This document shows positions 17,466 through 25,440 of a DNA stretch of 64,000 bases, one piece after another. Below the pieces are notes generated by a model. It had not been told where the DNA came from and ran no database searches. It worked only from the letters and a program-made list of their open reading frames with translations. The position numbers were made by a program, and so were the translations under genes. The DNA lies in the NCBI GenBank assembly GCA_947492525.1, contig CANLNQ010000022.1, positions 62,001 through 126,000 on the forward strand. Reading direction: 5' to 3'. The stretch's first letter is position 1, and every line of letters begins with the position of its first letter. The DNA is from an uncultured Granulosicoccus sp. (lineage in GTDB: Bacteria; Pseudomonadota; Gammaproteobacteria; Granulosicoccales; Granulosicoccaceae).

Positions 17466-18446
17466 ATGACAGGAATTTTCCTGATCTTCAGTGCCTGTAT
17501 TCTCTGGGCGCTGGATACGCTGGTTCGTTACCCGCTGATGTTCAGCGGACTCAGTCCCTGGTCCATTGTCTGGTTCGAACATCTGATGCTGGTGCTGCTC
17601 ATGCTGTACTGGCTTCGACCAATGTGGCGCAAGCTGCTGTTCGACCGGCGGGCGCTGCTGGCCTTCCTGATTGTCGGGGGGCTGGGTTCGGCCGTGAGCA
17701 CCGTTGCCTTTACCAATGCATTCACTCTCATCAATCCCTCGGTCGTGATTCTCATTCAGAAGCTGCAGCCCCTGGTTGCGGTGACGCTGGCTGCCGTTCT
17801 GCTCAAGGAACGCGTCGATGGACATTTCGTCTTCTGGTTGGGGGTCTGCCTGTTGGGGAGCGTGATGATCGCGGCTGGCGATCTGATGCCGGCACTGCAG
17901 CCAGAGAACTGGGCAGGTCGCGAGACCCGGGATCTGTTGCTGGGATACGGGTGTACCTTGATCGCGGTGATGGGGTGGGGAGCTGCAACCGTGTTCGGCA
18001 AGCAGCTGAGCAACCGTGGCTTCAGTACCACCGATCTGATGTCCGGTCGTTTCCTGGTGGGTTTCCTGGTGCTCACACCGCTGGCCTGGTTGCTGGCGTC
18101 TCCGGCTGAGGTGGTGGACATGCAAATGCCCCTGCAGTTTCTGAGCGACGGGCCGACGTTCAATGCCGTGATCCTGGTGGCGGCCATGGTCCTGGTTTCA
18201 GGGCTTGGCGGCATGGGTTTCTACTATCTGGGCATGAAGAGGCTGCCGGCGCGTACCTGCGCGGTGGCCGAGATGTTCTTCCCGGTAGCGGCGGTCATCA
18301 TCAACTGGCTGGTGCTGGGTCAGGCGCTGACGAATCTGCAGATCGTCGGGGCGGCGGTATTGCTTGGCGGCAGCACCATGGTCGCACTGTCCCAATCTGC
18401 TCATGATGATCTGGTCGTCAGCAAGGCCGTTTCCGTACCTGATTGA
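17466..18446 (+). CDS. EamA-family (DMT) transporter
   Basis: A 326-residue inner-membrane protein with ten predicted helices arranged as two EamA repeats (about 5-140 and 160-300). Typical segments are ILWALDTLVRYPL at the start, NPSVVILIQKLQPLVAVTLA with VLLKERV at the end of repeat 1, and PARTCAVAEMFFPVAAVIINWLVLGQ in repeat 2. Members export or import amino acids and other metabolites; substrate unknown. ATG at 17466 chosen because hydrophobic sequence starts immediately; the upstream frame is not protein-like. Confidence 0.9.
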   Translation: MTGIFLIFSACILWALDTLVRYPLMFSGLSPWSIVWFEHLMLVLLMLYWLRPMWRKLLFDRRALLAFLIVGGLGSAVSTVAFTNAFTLINPSVVILIQKLQPLVAVTLAAVLLKERVDGHFVFWLGVCLLGSVMIAAGDLMPALQPENWAGRETRDLLLGYGCTLIAVMGWGAATVFGKQLSNRGFSTTDLMSGRFLVGFLVLTPLAWLLASPAEVVDMQMPLQFLSDGPTFNAVILVAAMVLVSGLGGMGFYYLGMKRLPARTCAVAEMFFPVAAVIINWLVLGQALTNLQIVGAAVLLGGSTMVALSQSAHDDLVVSKAVSVPD

Positions 18447-18458
18447 ATTCGAGAACAG

Positions 18459-18507
18459 TGTTTGTCGCTACGTGGACAAACATATAAATACATCCTTATG
18501 TGTTTAT
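18459..18507 (+). promoter_or_regulatory. Two adjacent inverted repeats upstream of metK
   Basis: A perfect dyad TGTTTGTC / GACAAACA (18459-18482, 8-nt spacer) is followed one base later by a second dyad ATAAATACAT / ATGTGTTTAT (18484-18507, 9 of 10 pairs, CCTT spacer). A TACAAT hexamer follows at 18511-18516. This is a compact control region in front of the SAM-cycle genes. No MetJ box and no known SAM or SAH riboswitch consensus is visible, so an ArsR-type SahR-like or other repressor site is a reasonable but unproven reading. Confidence 0.6.
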
Positions 18508-18546
18508 GGGTACAATGCCGTCTGAAATTCAATCGAGACCGGTGTA

Positions 18547-19716
18547 ATGGCGCAAGACTATATCTTCACTTCTGAATCGGTGTCCGAGGGTCACCCGGAC
18601 AAGATGGCCGATCAGATTTCCGATGCGGTGCTGGATGCGATCCTGAAACAGGACAAGGGTGCTCGCGTCGCCTGCGAAACACTGGTGAAGACCGGCCTGG
18701 TCATCATTGCCGGTGAAATCACGACCAGTGCCTATGTCGACCTGGAAGCCCTGGTGCGCAAGACGGTGACCGATATCGGTTATGACCGTTCGGCGGTCGG
18801 TTTCGATGGCGAGACCTGCGCGGTACTGAACGGCATCGGCAAGCAGTCTCCGGACATCGCTGATGGCGTTGATCGGTCCACACCAGAAGAACAGGGCGCC
18901 GGCGATCAGGGGCTGATGTTCGGTTATGCCAACAATGAAACAGACGTGCTGATGCCGGCACCGGTCACGTATGCCCATCGTCTGGTTCAGCAACAGTCCA
19001 AGGTCCGGCGCGATGGCACGCTGAGCTGGTTGCGTCCCGATGCGAAGAGCCAGGTAACCCTGCGCTATGTGGATGGCAAGCCTGCGGGAATCGATGCGCT
19101 GGTGCTGTCCACCCAGCATGACCCGGAAATTTCACAGTCCGACCTGCACGAAGCCGTCATGGAGCACATCCTGAAGCCGGTCTTGCCTGCCGATTGGCTG
19201 GCCAACTGCCCGAAGGACAAGATCCATATCAATCCGACAGGCGTGTTCGTCATCGGTGGCCCCGTGGGAGATTGCGGGCTCACGGGTCGCAAGATCATCG
19301 TGGACACCTACGGTGGCATGGCTCGTCACGGCGGTGGCGCCTTCTCGGGCAAGGATCCGTCGAAGGTCGATCGCTCTGCGGCCTATGCCGGGCGTTATGT
19401 GGCCAAGAACGTGGTCGCTGCAGGGTTGGCCGACAAATGCGAGATCCAGGTGTCCTATGCCATCGGTGTCGCCGAACCCACGTCCATCAGCATCGATACG
19501 TTCGGTACCGGCAAGATCGATGACCGCCGCATCGAAGCGGTGATCAAGGATGTTTTCGATCTGCGCCCCTATGGCATCGTCAACATGCTGGATCTGATTC
19601 GTCCCATCTATCAACAAACAGCCGCCTACGGTCACTTCGGTCGCGAATTGCCTGATTTCACCTGGGAAATCACCGACCGTGCCGACGCCCTGCGTCAGGC
19701 TGCCGGCTTGAGCTGA
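18547..19716 (+). CDS. metK: S-adenosylmethionine synthetase
   Basis: A 389-residue MetK of normal length that makes SAM from methionine and ATP. Landmarks are [20 protein letters not shown] with the catalytic histidine, [12 protein letters not shown], the signature [19 protein letters not shown] (P-loop-like) and [20 protein letters not shown]. It is followed 46 bp later by ahcY, which recycles the SAH produced by methyltransferases; the two probably form one transcript driven from the dyad-rich region upstream. Confidence 0.99.
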   Translation: MAQDYIFTSESVSEGHPDKMADQISDAVLDAILKQDKGARVACETLVKTGLVIIAGEITTSAYVDLEALVRKTVTDIGYDRSAVGFDGETCAVLNGIGKQSPDIADGVDRSTPEEQGAGDQGLMFGYANNETDVLMPAPVTYAHRLVQQQSKVRRDGTLSWLRPDAKSQVTLRYVDGKPAGIDALVLSTQHDPEISQSDLHEAVMEHILKPVLPADWLANCPKDKIHINPTGVFVIGGPVGDCGLTGRKIIVDTYGGMARHGGGAFSGKDPSKVDRSAAYAGRYVAKNVVAAGLADKCEIQVSYAIGVAEPTSISIDTFGTGKIDDRRIEAVIKDVFDLRPYGIVNMLDLIRPIYQQTAAYGHFGRELPDFTWEITDRADALRQAAGLS

Positions 19717-19762
19717 GCCACCGACCAGCTCGATTACAACCTATTCTAGAGACCATCTGACA

Positions 19763-21073
19763 ATGAACGCATCAGTACAAGACGCAAGCGGTGACTACAA
19801 GGTCGCCGACATAGGCCTGGCCGACTTCGGTCGCAAGGAAATCGCCATGGCAGAGCACGAAATGCCGGGCCTGATGGCACTGCGAGAAGAATACGCGGGA
19901 AAGGCACCTCTGGCCGGTGCTCGCATTGCCGGTTGTCTGCACATGACCATCCAGACGGCAGTGCTGATCGAGACACTGACGGCTCTGGGTGCCGAAGTGC
20001 GCTGGTCATCGTGCAACATCTTCTCCACTCAGGACCACGCGGCGGCAGCCATTGCTGCTTCCGGTGTGCCCGTTTTTGCCTGGAAGGGTGAGACCGAAGA
20101 GGAGTTCGACTGGTGCATTCACCAGACCATCAAGGGGCCTGATGGCTGGGTGCCTAACCTCATTCTTGATGATGGCGGTGATCTGACGGTCATGATGCAC
20201 AACGACTACCCGGAACTGCTTAACGATATCAAGGGCCTGTCAGAAGAGACCACCACCGGTGTGCATCGCCTGGTCGAAATGGCGAAGAAAGGCACATTGA
20301 AAGTGCCTGCCATCAACGTCAATGATTCGGTTACCAAATCAAAGTTCGACAACCTCTATGGCTGCCGTGAATCACTGCTGGATGGCATCAAGCGCGCCAC
20401 CGATGTCATGGTAGCGGGCAAGATCGCCGTTGTTCTCGGTTACGGGGATGTGGGCAAGGGCTGTGCCCAGGCATTCCGCGGCATGGGCGCCACGGTCTGG
20501 GTGACCGAGGTCGATCCGATCTGCGCTCTGCAGGCTGCAATGGAAGGTTACCGTGTCGTGGTCATGGACGACGTGGCTGATCAGGCTGACATCGTTGTTA
20601 CCTGTACCGGTAACGTCAACGTCGTTACTCACGATCACATGAAGAAGATGAAGAACGAGGCCATCGTCTGCAACATCGGGCACTTCGATAACGAAATCGA
20701 TGTGGCCGGGCTGCGTCAGTACACCTGGGAAAACATCAAGCCACAGGTAGATCAGGTCATCTTCCCTGACGGCAAGCGCATCACGCTGCTGGCAGAGGGA
20801 CGGCTTGTGAACCTCGGCTGTGGAACCGGTCACCCCAGCTTTGTCATGTCTGCCTCCTTCACCAATCAGGTACTGGCACAGATCGAACTGTGGGAACGCA
20901 GTGAGAACTATTCAGTGGACGTACACGTGCTGCCCAAGGCGCTGGATGAAAAGGTGGCGCGACTGCACCTGCAGAAGATCGGCGCAAAACTGACCACTCT
21001 CTCCAACGAACAGAGTGAGTACCTGGGTCTGGAAACTGCCGGTCCGTACAAGCCCGAGCACTATCGATACTGA
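19763..21073 (+). CDS. ahcY: Adenosylhomocysteinase
   Basis: A 436-residue NAD-dependent SAH hydrolase that splits S-adenosylhomocysteine into adenosine and homocysteine. Family segments are [36 protein letters not shown] with the catalytic lysine, the NAD motif [31 protein letters not shown], and the C-terminal KPEHYRY. It is adjacent to metK, making a SAM-cycle pair that handles methyl-group turnover. Confidence 0.99.
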   Translation: MNASVQDASGDYKVADIGLADFGRKEIAMAEHEMPGLMALREEYAGKAPLAGARIAGCLHMTIQTAVLIETLTALGAEVRWSSCNIFSTQDHAAAAIAASGVPVFAWKGETEEEFDWCIHQTIKGPDGWVPNLILDDGGDLTVMMHNDYPELLNDIKGLSEETTTGVHRLVEMAKKGTLKVPAINVNDSVTKSKFDNLYGCRESLLDGIKRATDVMVAGKIAVVLGYGDVGKGCAQAFRGMGATVWVTEVDPICALQAAMEGYRVVVMDDVADQADIVVTCTGNVNVVTHDHMKKMKNEAIVCNIGHFDNEIDVAGLRQYTWENIKPQVDQVIFPDGKRITLLAEGRLVNLGCGTGHPSFVMSASFTNQVLAQIELWERSENYSVDVHVLPKALDEKVARLHLQKIGAKLTTLSNEQSEYLGLETAGPYKPEHYRY

Positions 21074-21405
21074 TCAGTCATCACAACGTCCAATCGCGTC
21101 CCTGAACTCAAGCAGGGATCGAAAGGAAACATTGTTTAACGCTGACCCCTGACAGGGCGTCAGTGGTTGACAGCAAAGCGCCGGAGACGCCTCAGACACC
21201 CTGTCTGCGGCTCTTCGGCGTTCGTCGTTGTGGGTTCTGGGCGAGGAAATATGACGCATTCTGGTATGCTTGTGTTCTGAAGGCGACATATGAAGCGTGT
21301 GTCCGCCGATGATTTCATTGGACTGATGACAAATTTGCTCAAGTCGTGCGCAAGTGTCCGGCAGTGCGTCATACTTGAACCGATATGAAAACCATGAGGA
21401 TCGAC
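21074..21405. other. 332-bp gap between ahcY and the betaine ABC operon
   Basis: Contains one hairpin at 21142-21163 (CTGAC plus CCCT pairing with AGGG and GTCAG around one bulged base, 3-nt loop), which may end the metK-ahcY transcript although no T run follows. The rest presumably holds the promoter of the transporter operon; an AGGA ribosome site at 21397 serves the next gene. I see no gene here. Confidence 0.5.
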
Positions 21406-22407
21406 ATGTTGAAGAAAAGATATCTTGCCAGCGCCATCGTTGCAGCTGGCCTGCTGGGTGGGCAGAGCGCCAACGCGGCTGAAGAGTGCGGTGAAGTGAC
21501 CATAGCCAGCATGAACTGGGCGTCAGCCGAGCTGGTTGCAGAGATCGACAAGGTCATCCTGAGTGAAGGATACGGTTGCGATGCCGAACTGATCTCCGGC
21601 GACACCATGCCGACCTTCACGTCCATGAATGAAAAGGGCGAGCCGGATCTGGCACCAGAGCTGTGGGTGAACGCTGTTCGCGAACCGCTCGATGCTGCGG
21701 TGGCTGAAGGCGCACTGATCATCGCTGCAGAGGTTCTGTCCGATGGTGGCGAGGAAGGCTGGTGGATTCCGAAGTACGTGGCCGACGCACATCCCGAGAT
21801 CAAGACCCCTGCCGATGCGCTGGAACGCCCCGATCTGTTCCCGTCGCCTGAAGATGATTCCATCGGTGCCGTACACAATTGTCCTGCCGGCTGGAACTGT
21901 CAGATCACCACAGGCAATCTGTTCAACGCCTACGGGGGCGAAGAGAAAGGGTTCGAACTGGTCGATACTGGCTCCTCTGCAGGTCTGGACGGTTCCATCG
22001 CAAAGGCTTACGAGCGTGAGGAAGGCTGGTTGGGATACTACTGGTCTCCCACTGCCATCCTGGGTCGCTACGAAATGGTGAAACTGGACATGGGTGAGCA
22101 CGACAAGGCCGAGTGGGACAGTTGCACAGCGGTTCTGGATTGCGCGGAACCCAAGGTCAACGGATGGGCCAAGAGTGAAGTTTTCAGTGTCGTGACCCAG
22201 GAATTCGCCGAAAAGGCCGGCGTGGCAATGGATTACATCGGCACTCGCAGCTGGGGTAATGCCACGGTGAACAAGCTGCTGGCCTGGATGGCAGACAATC
22301 AGGCCACGGGTGAAGAGGCAGCCTACTACTTCCTCGAGAACTACGAGGATGTGTGGGCACCCTGGGTTTCCGAAGAGGCAATGAGCAAGGTCAAGGCTGC
22401 GCTTTGA
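21406..22407 (+). CDS. Glycine-betaine-type ABC transporter substrate-binding protein
   Basis: A 333-residue periplasmic protein of the OpuAC/ProX family: signal peptide ending near QSANAAEE, then VTIASMNWASAELVAEI, LAPELWVN, EEGWWIPKYV and WLGYYWSPTAILGRYEM. The abundant Trp/Tyr residues suit an aromatic cage for a quaternary ammonium ligand such as betaine, choline or proline betaine. ATG at 21406 has an AGGA site five bases upstream; a start at 21385 would precede the signal peptide with extra residues. Permease and ATPase genes follow. Confidence 0.9.
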   Translation: MLKKRYLASAIVAAGLLGGQSANAAEECGEVTIASMNWASAELVAEIDKVILSEGYGCDAELISGDTMPTFTSMNEKGEPDLAPELWVNAVREPLDAAVAEGALIIAAEVLSDGGEEGWWIPKYVADAHPEIKTPADALERPDLFPSPEDDSIGAVHNCPAGWNCQITTGNLFNAYGGEEKGFELVDTGSSAGLDGSIAKAYEREEGWLGYYWSPTAILGRYEMVKLDMGEHDKAEWDSCTAVLDCAEPKVNGWAKSEVFSVVTQEFAEKAGVAMDYIGTRSWGNATVNKLLAWMADNQATGEEAAYYFLENYEDVWAPWVSEEAMSKVKAAL

Positions 22408-22429
22408 GTATCTGAAGATCAATTGATGG

Positions 22430-22449
22430 AAGGCGACTACGGTCGCCTT
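22430..22449 (+). promoter_or_regulatory. Perfect hairpin with UACG loop after binding-protein gene
   Basis: AAGGCGAC and GTCGCCTT pair perfectly around a TACG tetraloop (a stable UNCG type), 22 bp after the binding-protein stop and 28 bp before the permease start; the short pyrimidine-rich TTTCGCATTTCT follows. It is well placed for partial termination or 3'-end protection, giving more binding protein than permease. Confidence 0.75.
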
Positions 22450-22477
22450 TCGCATTTCTAACAAGGAGAAACTATCT

Positions 22478-23368
22478 GTGGAATGGCTTAACGAATTTCC
22501 GGCGATGGACAAGACGGCTCTGCGTGAGTTGAAAAAAGGTATCGATAGCGGTTTCCGTGCGTGGACGCGAGAGCATGGTGATGCCGTCGAGGCTTTTTTT
22601 GAGCCCATCAAGCAGATGCTGATCTGGTCCGAGAAATTTCTGCTCAATACCCCGTGGCCCATCATCCTGTTCGGCATCGTGGCCATCGCCTGGTTTGCCA
22701 GTCGTAGCTGGAAGATCACCCTGATGACATTTCTCACCATGGTGCTGATCGGCTACTTCGACATGTGGGACAACACGATGCGGACCATCTCGATCATGCT
22801 CGTGTCCACCTTTGTCTCGATAGTGCTCGGCATCCCCATCGGTATCGCGATGTCGAAGTCCGACAAGCTGCAGTCCCTGGTGACGCCGATACTCGATGTG
22901 ATGCAGACCATGCCCGGTTTCGTCTATCTGATACCCGTGGTCATGTTGCTGGGTATCGGCAAAGTGCCAGGTCTGCTCGCCGTTGTGATCTATGCCATCC
23001 CGCCCATCATCCGTCTTACCAATCTGGGTATACGCATGGTGGACAAGGAAGTGCTGGAGGCCGCCGACGCCTTTGGCTCATCCGCGTGGCAACGCTTGAA
23101 GAACGTGCAGATACCGTTGGCAATGCCAACGATCATGGCAGGCATCAATCAGACGATCATGATGGCACTGGCCCTGGTGGTCATCGCCTCGATGATCGGG
23201 GTCAAAGGTCTGGGTCAACCCGTGCTGCAAGCCATTGCCAATCAGTATTTCACCCTGGGCATGTTCAATGGTCTGGCCATTGTGGGTGTGGCGATTATCT
23301 TCGACCGCGTCAGCCAGGCCTATGGCAAGCGTCTGCAGTCACATTCGGAAGTCGTCCATGGAAAGTGA
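22478..23368 (+). CDS. Glycine-betaine-type ABC transporter permease
   Basis: A 296-residue ProW/OpuAB-like inner-membrane subunit with about six helices. The binding-protein-dependent transport signature is in EAADAFGSSAWQRLKNVQIP, preceded by MPGFVYLIPVVMLLGIG. The start is GTG at 22478 with AAGGAG nine bases upstream. It is preceded by the intercistronic hairpin and overlaps or abuts the ATPase gene, so the subunits are translated together. Confidence 0.93.
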   Translation: MEWLNEFPAMDKTALRELKKGIDSGFRAWTREHGDAVEAFFEPIKQMLIWSEKFLLNTPWPIILFGIVAIAWFASRSWKITLMTFLTMVLIGYFDMWDNTMRTISIMLVSTFVSIVLGIPIGIAMSKSDKLQSLVTPILDVMQTMPGFVYLIPVVMLLGIGKVPGLLAVVIYAIPPIIRLTNLGIRMVDKEVLEAADAFGSSAWQRLKNVQIPLAMPTIMAGINQTIMMALALVVIASMIGVKGLGQPVLQAIANQYFTLGMFNGLAIVGVAIIFDRVSQAYGKRLQSHSEVVHGK

Positions 23369-23381
23369 GGCCAAGGTAGGT

Positions 23382-24440
23382 ATGGACAAGCAGAACTCCA
23401 GCGTCGAGATCCGTGGTCTCTACAAGATATTCGGCAAGCGTCCCAAGCATTTCCTGCAGGCCGTCAAGGACGGCATGAGCAAGCAGGAACTTCAGGAAAA
23501 ACACGGTCATGTATTGGGTCTGAAGGATATCAACCTGTCGATGGCGGCCGGTTCCATCCAGGTGGTCATGGGACTGTCCGGTTCAGGCAAGTCGACGCTC
23601 ATTCGTCATATCAACCGTCTGATCGATCCGACGGCCGGTGAGGTCATTGTCGGTGGAGAGGATGTGTGCCAGATGAACTCGCGTGCCTTGCGCGAATTCC
23701 GTCGTCATCAGACAGCCATGGTCTTTCAGAAATTCGGCTTGTTGCCCCACCGTACGGTCATCAACAATGTGGTGTATGGACTGGAAGTGCAGGGGGTGCC
23801 GCGGGATCGTCAGGAAAGCGAGGCGCGTCGCTGGATCGACCGGGTAGGGTTATCGGGGTTCGAAGACAACTTCCCCAACCAGCTGTCGGGTGGGATGCAA
23901 CAGCGTGTTGGCCTGGCGCGGGCACTGGCCAACGATGCACCCCTGTTGCTGATGGACGAGGCTTTCTCGGCACTCGATCCGCTGATCAGGATGGACATGC
24001 AATCGGTACTGCTGGACCTGCAGAGCGAACTGAAAAAGACCATTGTTTTCATCACGCACGATGTTGACGAGGCCTTGAGGCTTGGGGATCGCATTGCAAT
24101 ATTGCGCGATGGCGAAGTCATTCAGGAAGGTACCGGTCAGGACATCGTGCTAGAACCGGCCGATGAGTACATTCAGAACTTCGTCAAGGATGTGAATCGC
24201 GGGCGAGTCATCCTGACCGAGAGCGTCATGAGCGATGGCCCGCATGCAGACGCGGTGTCCGAGATCAATGCCACCGATCATCTGGAAACGGCTGCTCGCA
24301 AGATGTCAGAGGATGAGGTTGTTGCAGTCAATATCACGGATGACGAGGGCAAGGTGGTCGGTCATCTGGATATGGAGAGTACCGTGGCGGCCATCGTCAA
24401 ACAAGAAGACCGGCACAGCTCTCCGGATGACAGGACTTGA
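23382..24440 (+). CDS. Glycine-betaine-type ABC transporter ATP-binding protein
   Basis: A 352-residue ProV/OpuAA-like ATPase. N-terminal segment VEIRGLYKIFGKRPKHF is typical of the betaine branch; Walker A is GLSGSGKST, signature LSGGMQQRVGLARAL, Walker B LLLMDEAFSALD, followed by the H-loop ITHD. The C-terminal ~80 residues resemble a degenerate CBS region, used in this family for osmotic sensing. ATG 23382 has AAGG at good spacing; an in-frame ATG at 23358 would overlap the permease by 11 bp. Confidence 0.94.
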   Translation: MDKQNSSVEIRGLYKIFGKRPKHFLQAVKDGMSKQELQEKHGHVLGLKDINLSMAAGSIQVVMGLSGSGKSTLIRHINRLIDPTAGEVIVGGEDVCQMNSRALREFRRHQTAMVFQKFGLLPHRTVINNVVYGLEVQGVPRDRQESEARRWIDRVGLSGFEDNFPNQLSGGMQQRVGLARALANDAPLLLMDEAFSALDPLIRMDMQSVLLDLQSELKKTIVFITHDVDEALRLGDRIAILRDGEVIQEGTGQDIVLEPADEYIQNFVKDVNRGRVILTESVMSDGPHADAVSEINATDHLETAARKMSEDEVVAVNITDDEGKVVGHLDMESTVAAIVKQEDRHSSPDDRT

Positions 24441-24502
24441 TGACGAACGGTCAGTTTCTCAGACAGCGCAGGCCCTGCTGGCTGCGCCTGCCCTGAGGTA
24501 GT

Positions 24503-25309
24503 TCAAGCGGCGTTTCGTGCCGCTTGTGTCTGATAGCTGATCGCCTCTTCATAACCCTGGCGATCGGCATGCTCATTGATGTACTGCAAGGTCTCCTCGT
24601 CCAGGGCGCGCTCCTTGTTCTTGACGACATCGTTGTATTTTCGTCGAGAACGAGCGAAGAATTCGCGCATGCTGGCATCGGCGGGCAGATCGAGAAATTC
24701 GCATAATCGGTTCAACGCGGAAAACTCTTCGGGGTCACCGTCGAAAAAGGAATGGTAGTCCACCATGTAGAAGTCGTCCGGGTACTGTGTACGCAGACTG
24801 AGGAAGAAGCTGATACAGGCATTCCACGGTTTGACGGCGTGGGTGGCCGTTCTGGTTGCCGGCCAGGAGTCGCCCTCTCGTTCGGCTCGTGCCTGCCAGG
24901 AGCAGGCCGTTTCGAAGATGTCCCGGATGATGAACACGCACTTGGTTTTCGGGAATTTCTGATGGATGGTATCGGCAACACGGAATGAGCCGGGAACCTT
25001 GTCGCCGACATAAACCAGATCAGGATACTTGTCCTGCATGTCACGGTAATACCGTTCCATGGCAGCATCGTTAGCCGGGATCTTGTTGGTGTGACCATCA
25101 GTGAAGTCGAAGAGGTTCTTCTCTTCGAACAGTTCCGGCTTGAACTGTTCGATGTTCTGCTTGTTCATGATCAGCTTGAAGCGTTCCATCCCGATCCCGA
25201 TGCGCTCGTGAGAGTTGATCAGGCGCGCCAGAGCGGAGGTTCCCGAGCGAGGAGGACCGAAAATAAACAGATGCTGTTCAGGCGCCTTCGTGGTTTCAGT
25301 GCTCGTCAT
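24503..25309 (-). CDS. PAPS-dependent sulfotransferase family protein
   Basis: A 268-residue P-loop sulfotransferase. The 5'-phosphosulfate loop is LFIFGPPRSGTSALARL and the 3'-phosphate region lies in KCVFIIRDIFETACSW; helix DFYMVDYHSFFDGDPEEFSALN follows as in the Sulfotransfer_1/3 family. It would transfer sulfate from PAPS to a hydroxyl or amine; the acceptor is unknown. PAPS can be supplied by CysD and CysNC encoded 12 kb away. ATG 25309 chosen because the fold starts soon after; 25363 is the longer option. It converges with the betaine ATPase gene and follows the DMGDH-type gene by 130 bp. Confidence 0.85.
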   Translation of the reverse strand: MTSTETTKAPEQHLFIFGPPRSGTSALARLINSHERIGIGMERFKLIMNKQNIEQFKPELFEEKNLFDFTDGHTNKIPANDAAMERYYRDMQDKYPDLVYVGDKVPGSFRVADTIHQKFPKTKCVFIIRDIFETACSWQARAEREGDSWPATRTATHAVKPWNACISFFLSLRTQYPDDFYMVDYHSFFDGDPEEFSALNRLCEFLDLPADASMREFFARSRRKYNDVVKNKERALDEETLQYINEHADRQGYEEAISYQTQAARNAA

Positions 25310-25440
25310 CGTTTTATCTGGGCTTTGAGAGTCGGGTATGGCGCATTGATATTCCAGAACCATGCCATTGGTCTGTATCAGACCCGGATTCGATGCTTTC
25401 CCTCGACTGGCGCCTCTGGCCTGGCAGGCCTTTTCAGCGG

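Noticed and set aside
19717-19762. SAH riboswitch before ahcY
   Set aside because: The metK-ahcY gap is only 46 bp and shows no matching structure.
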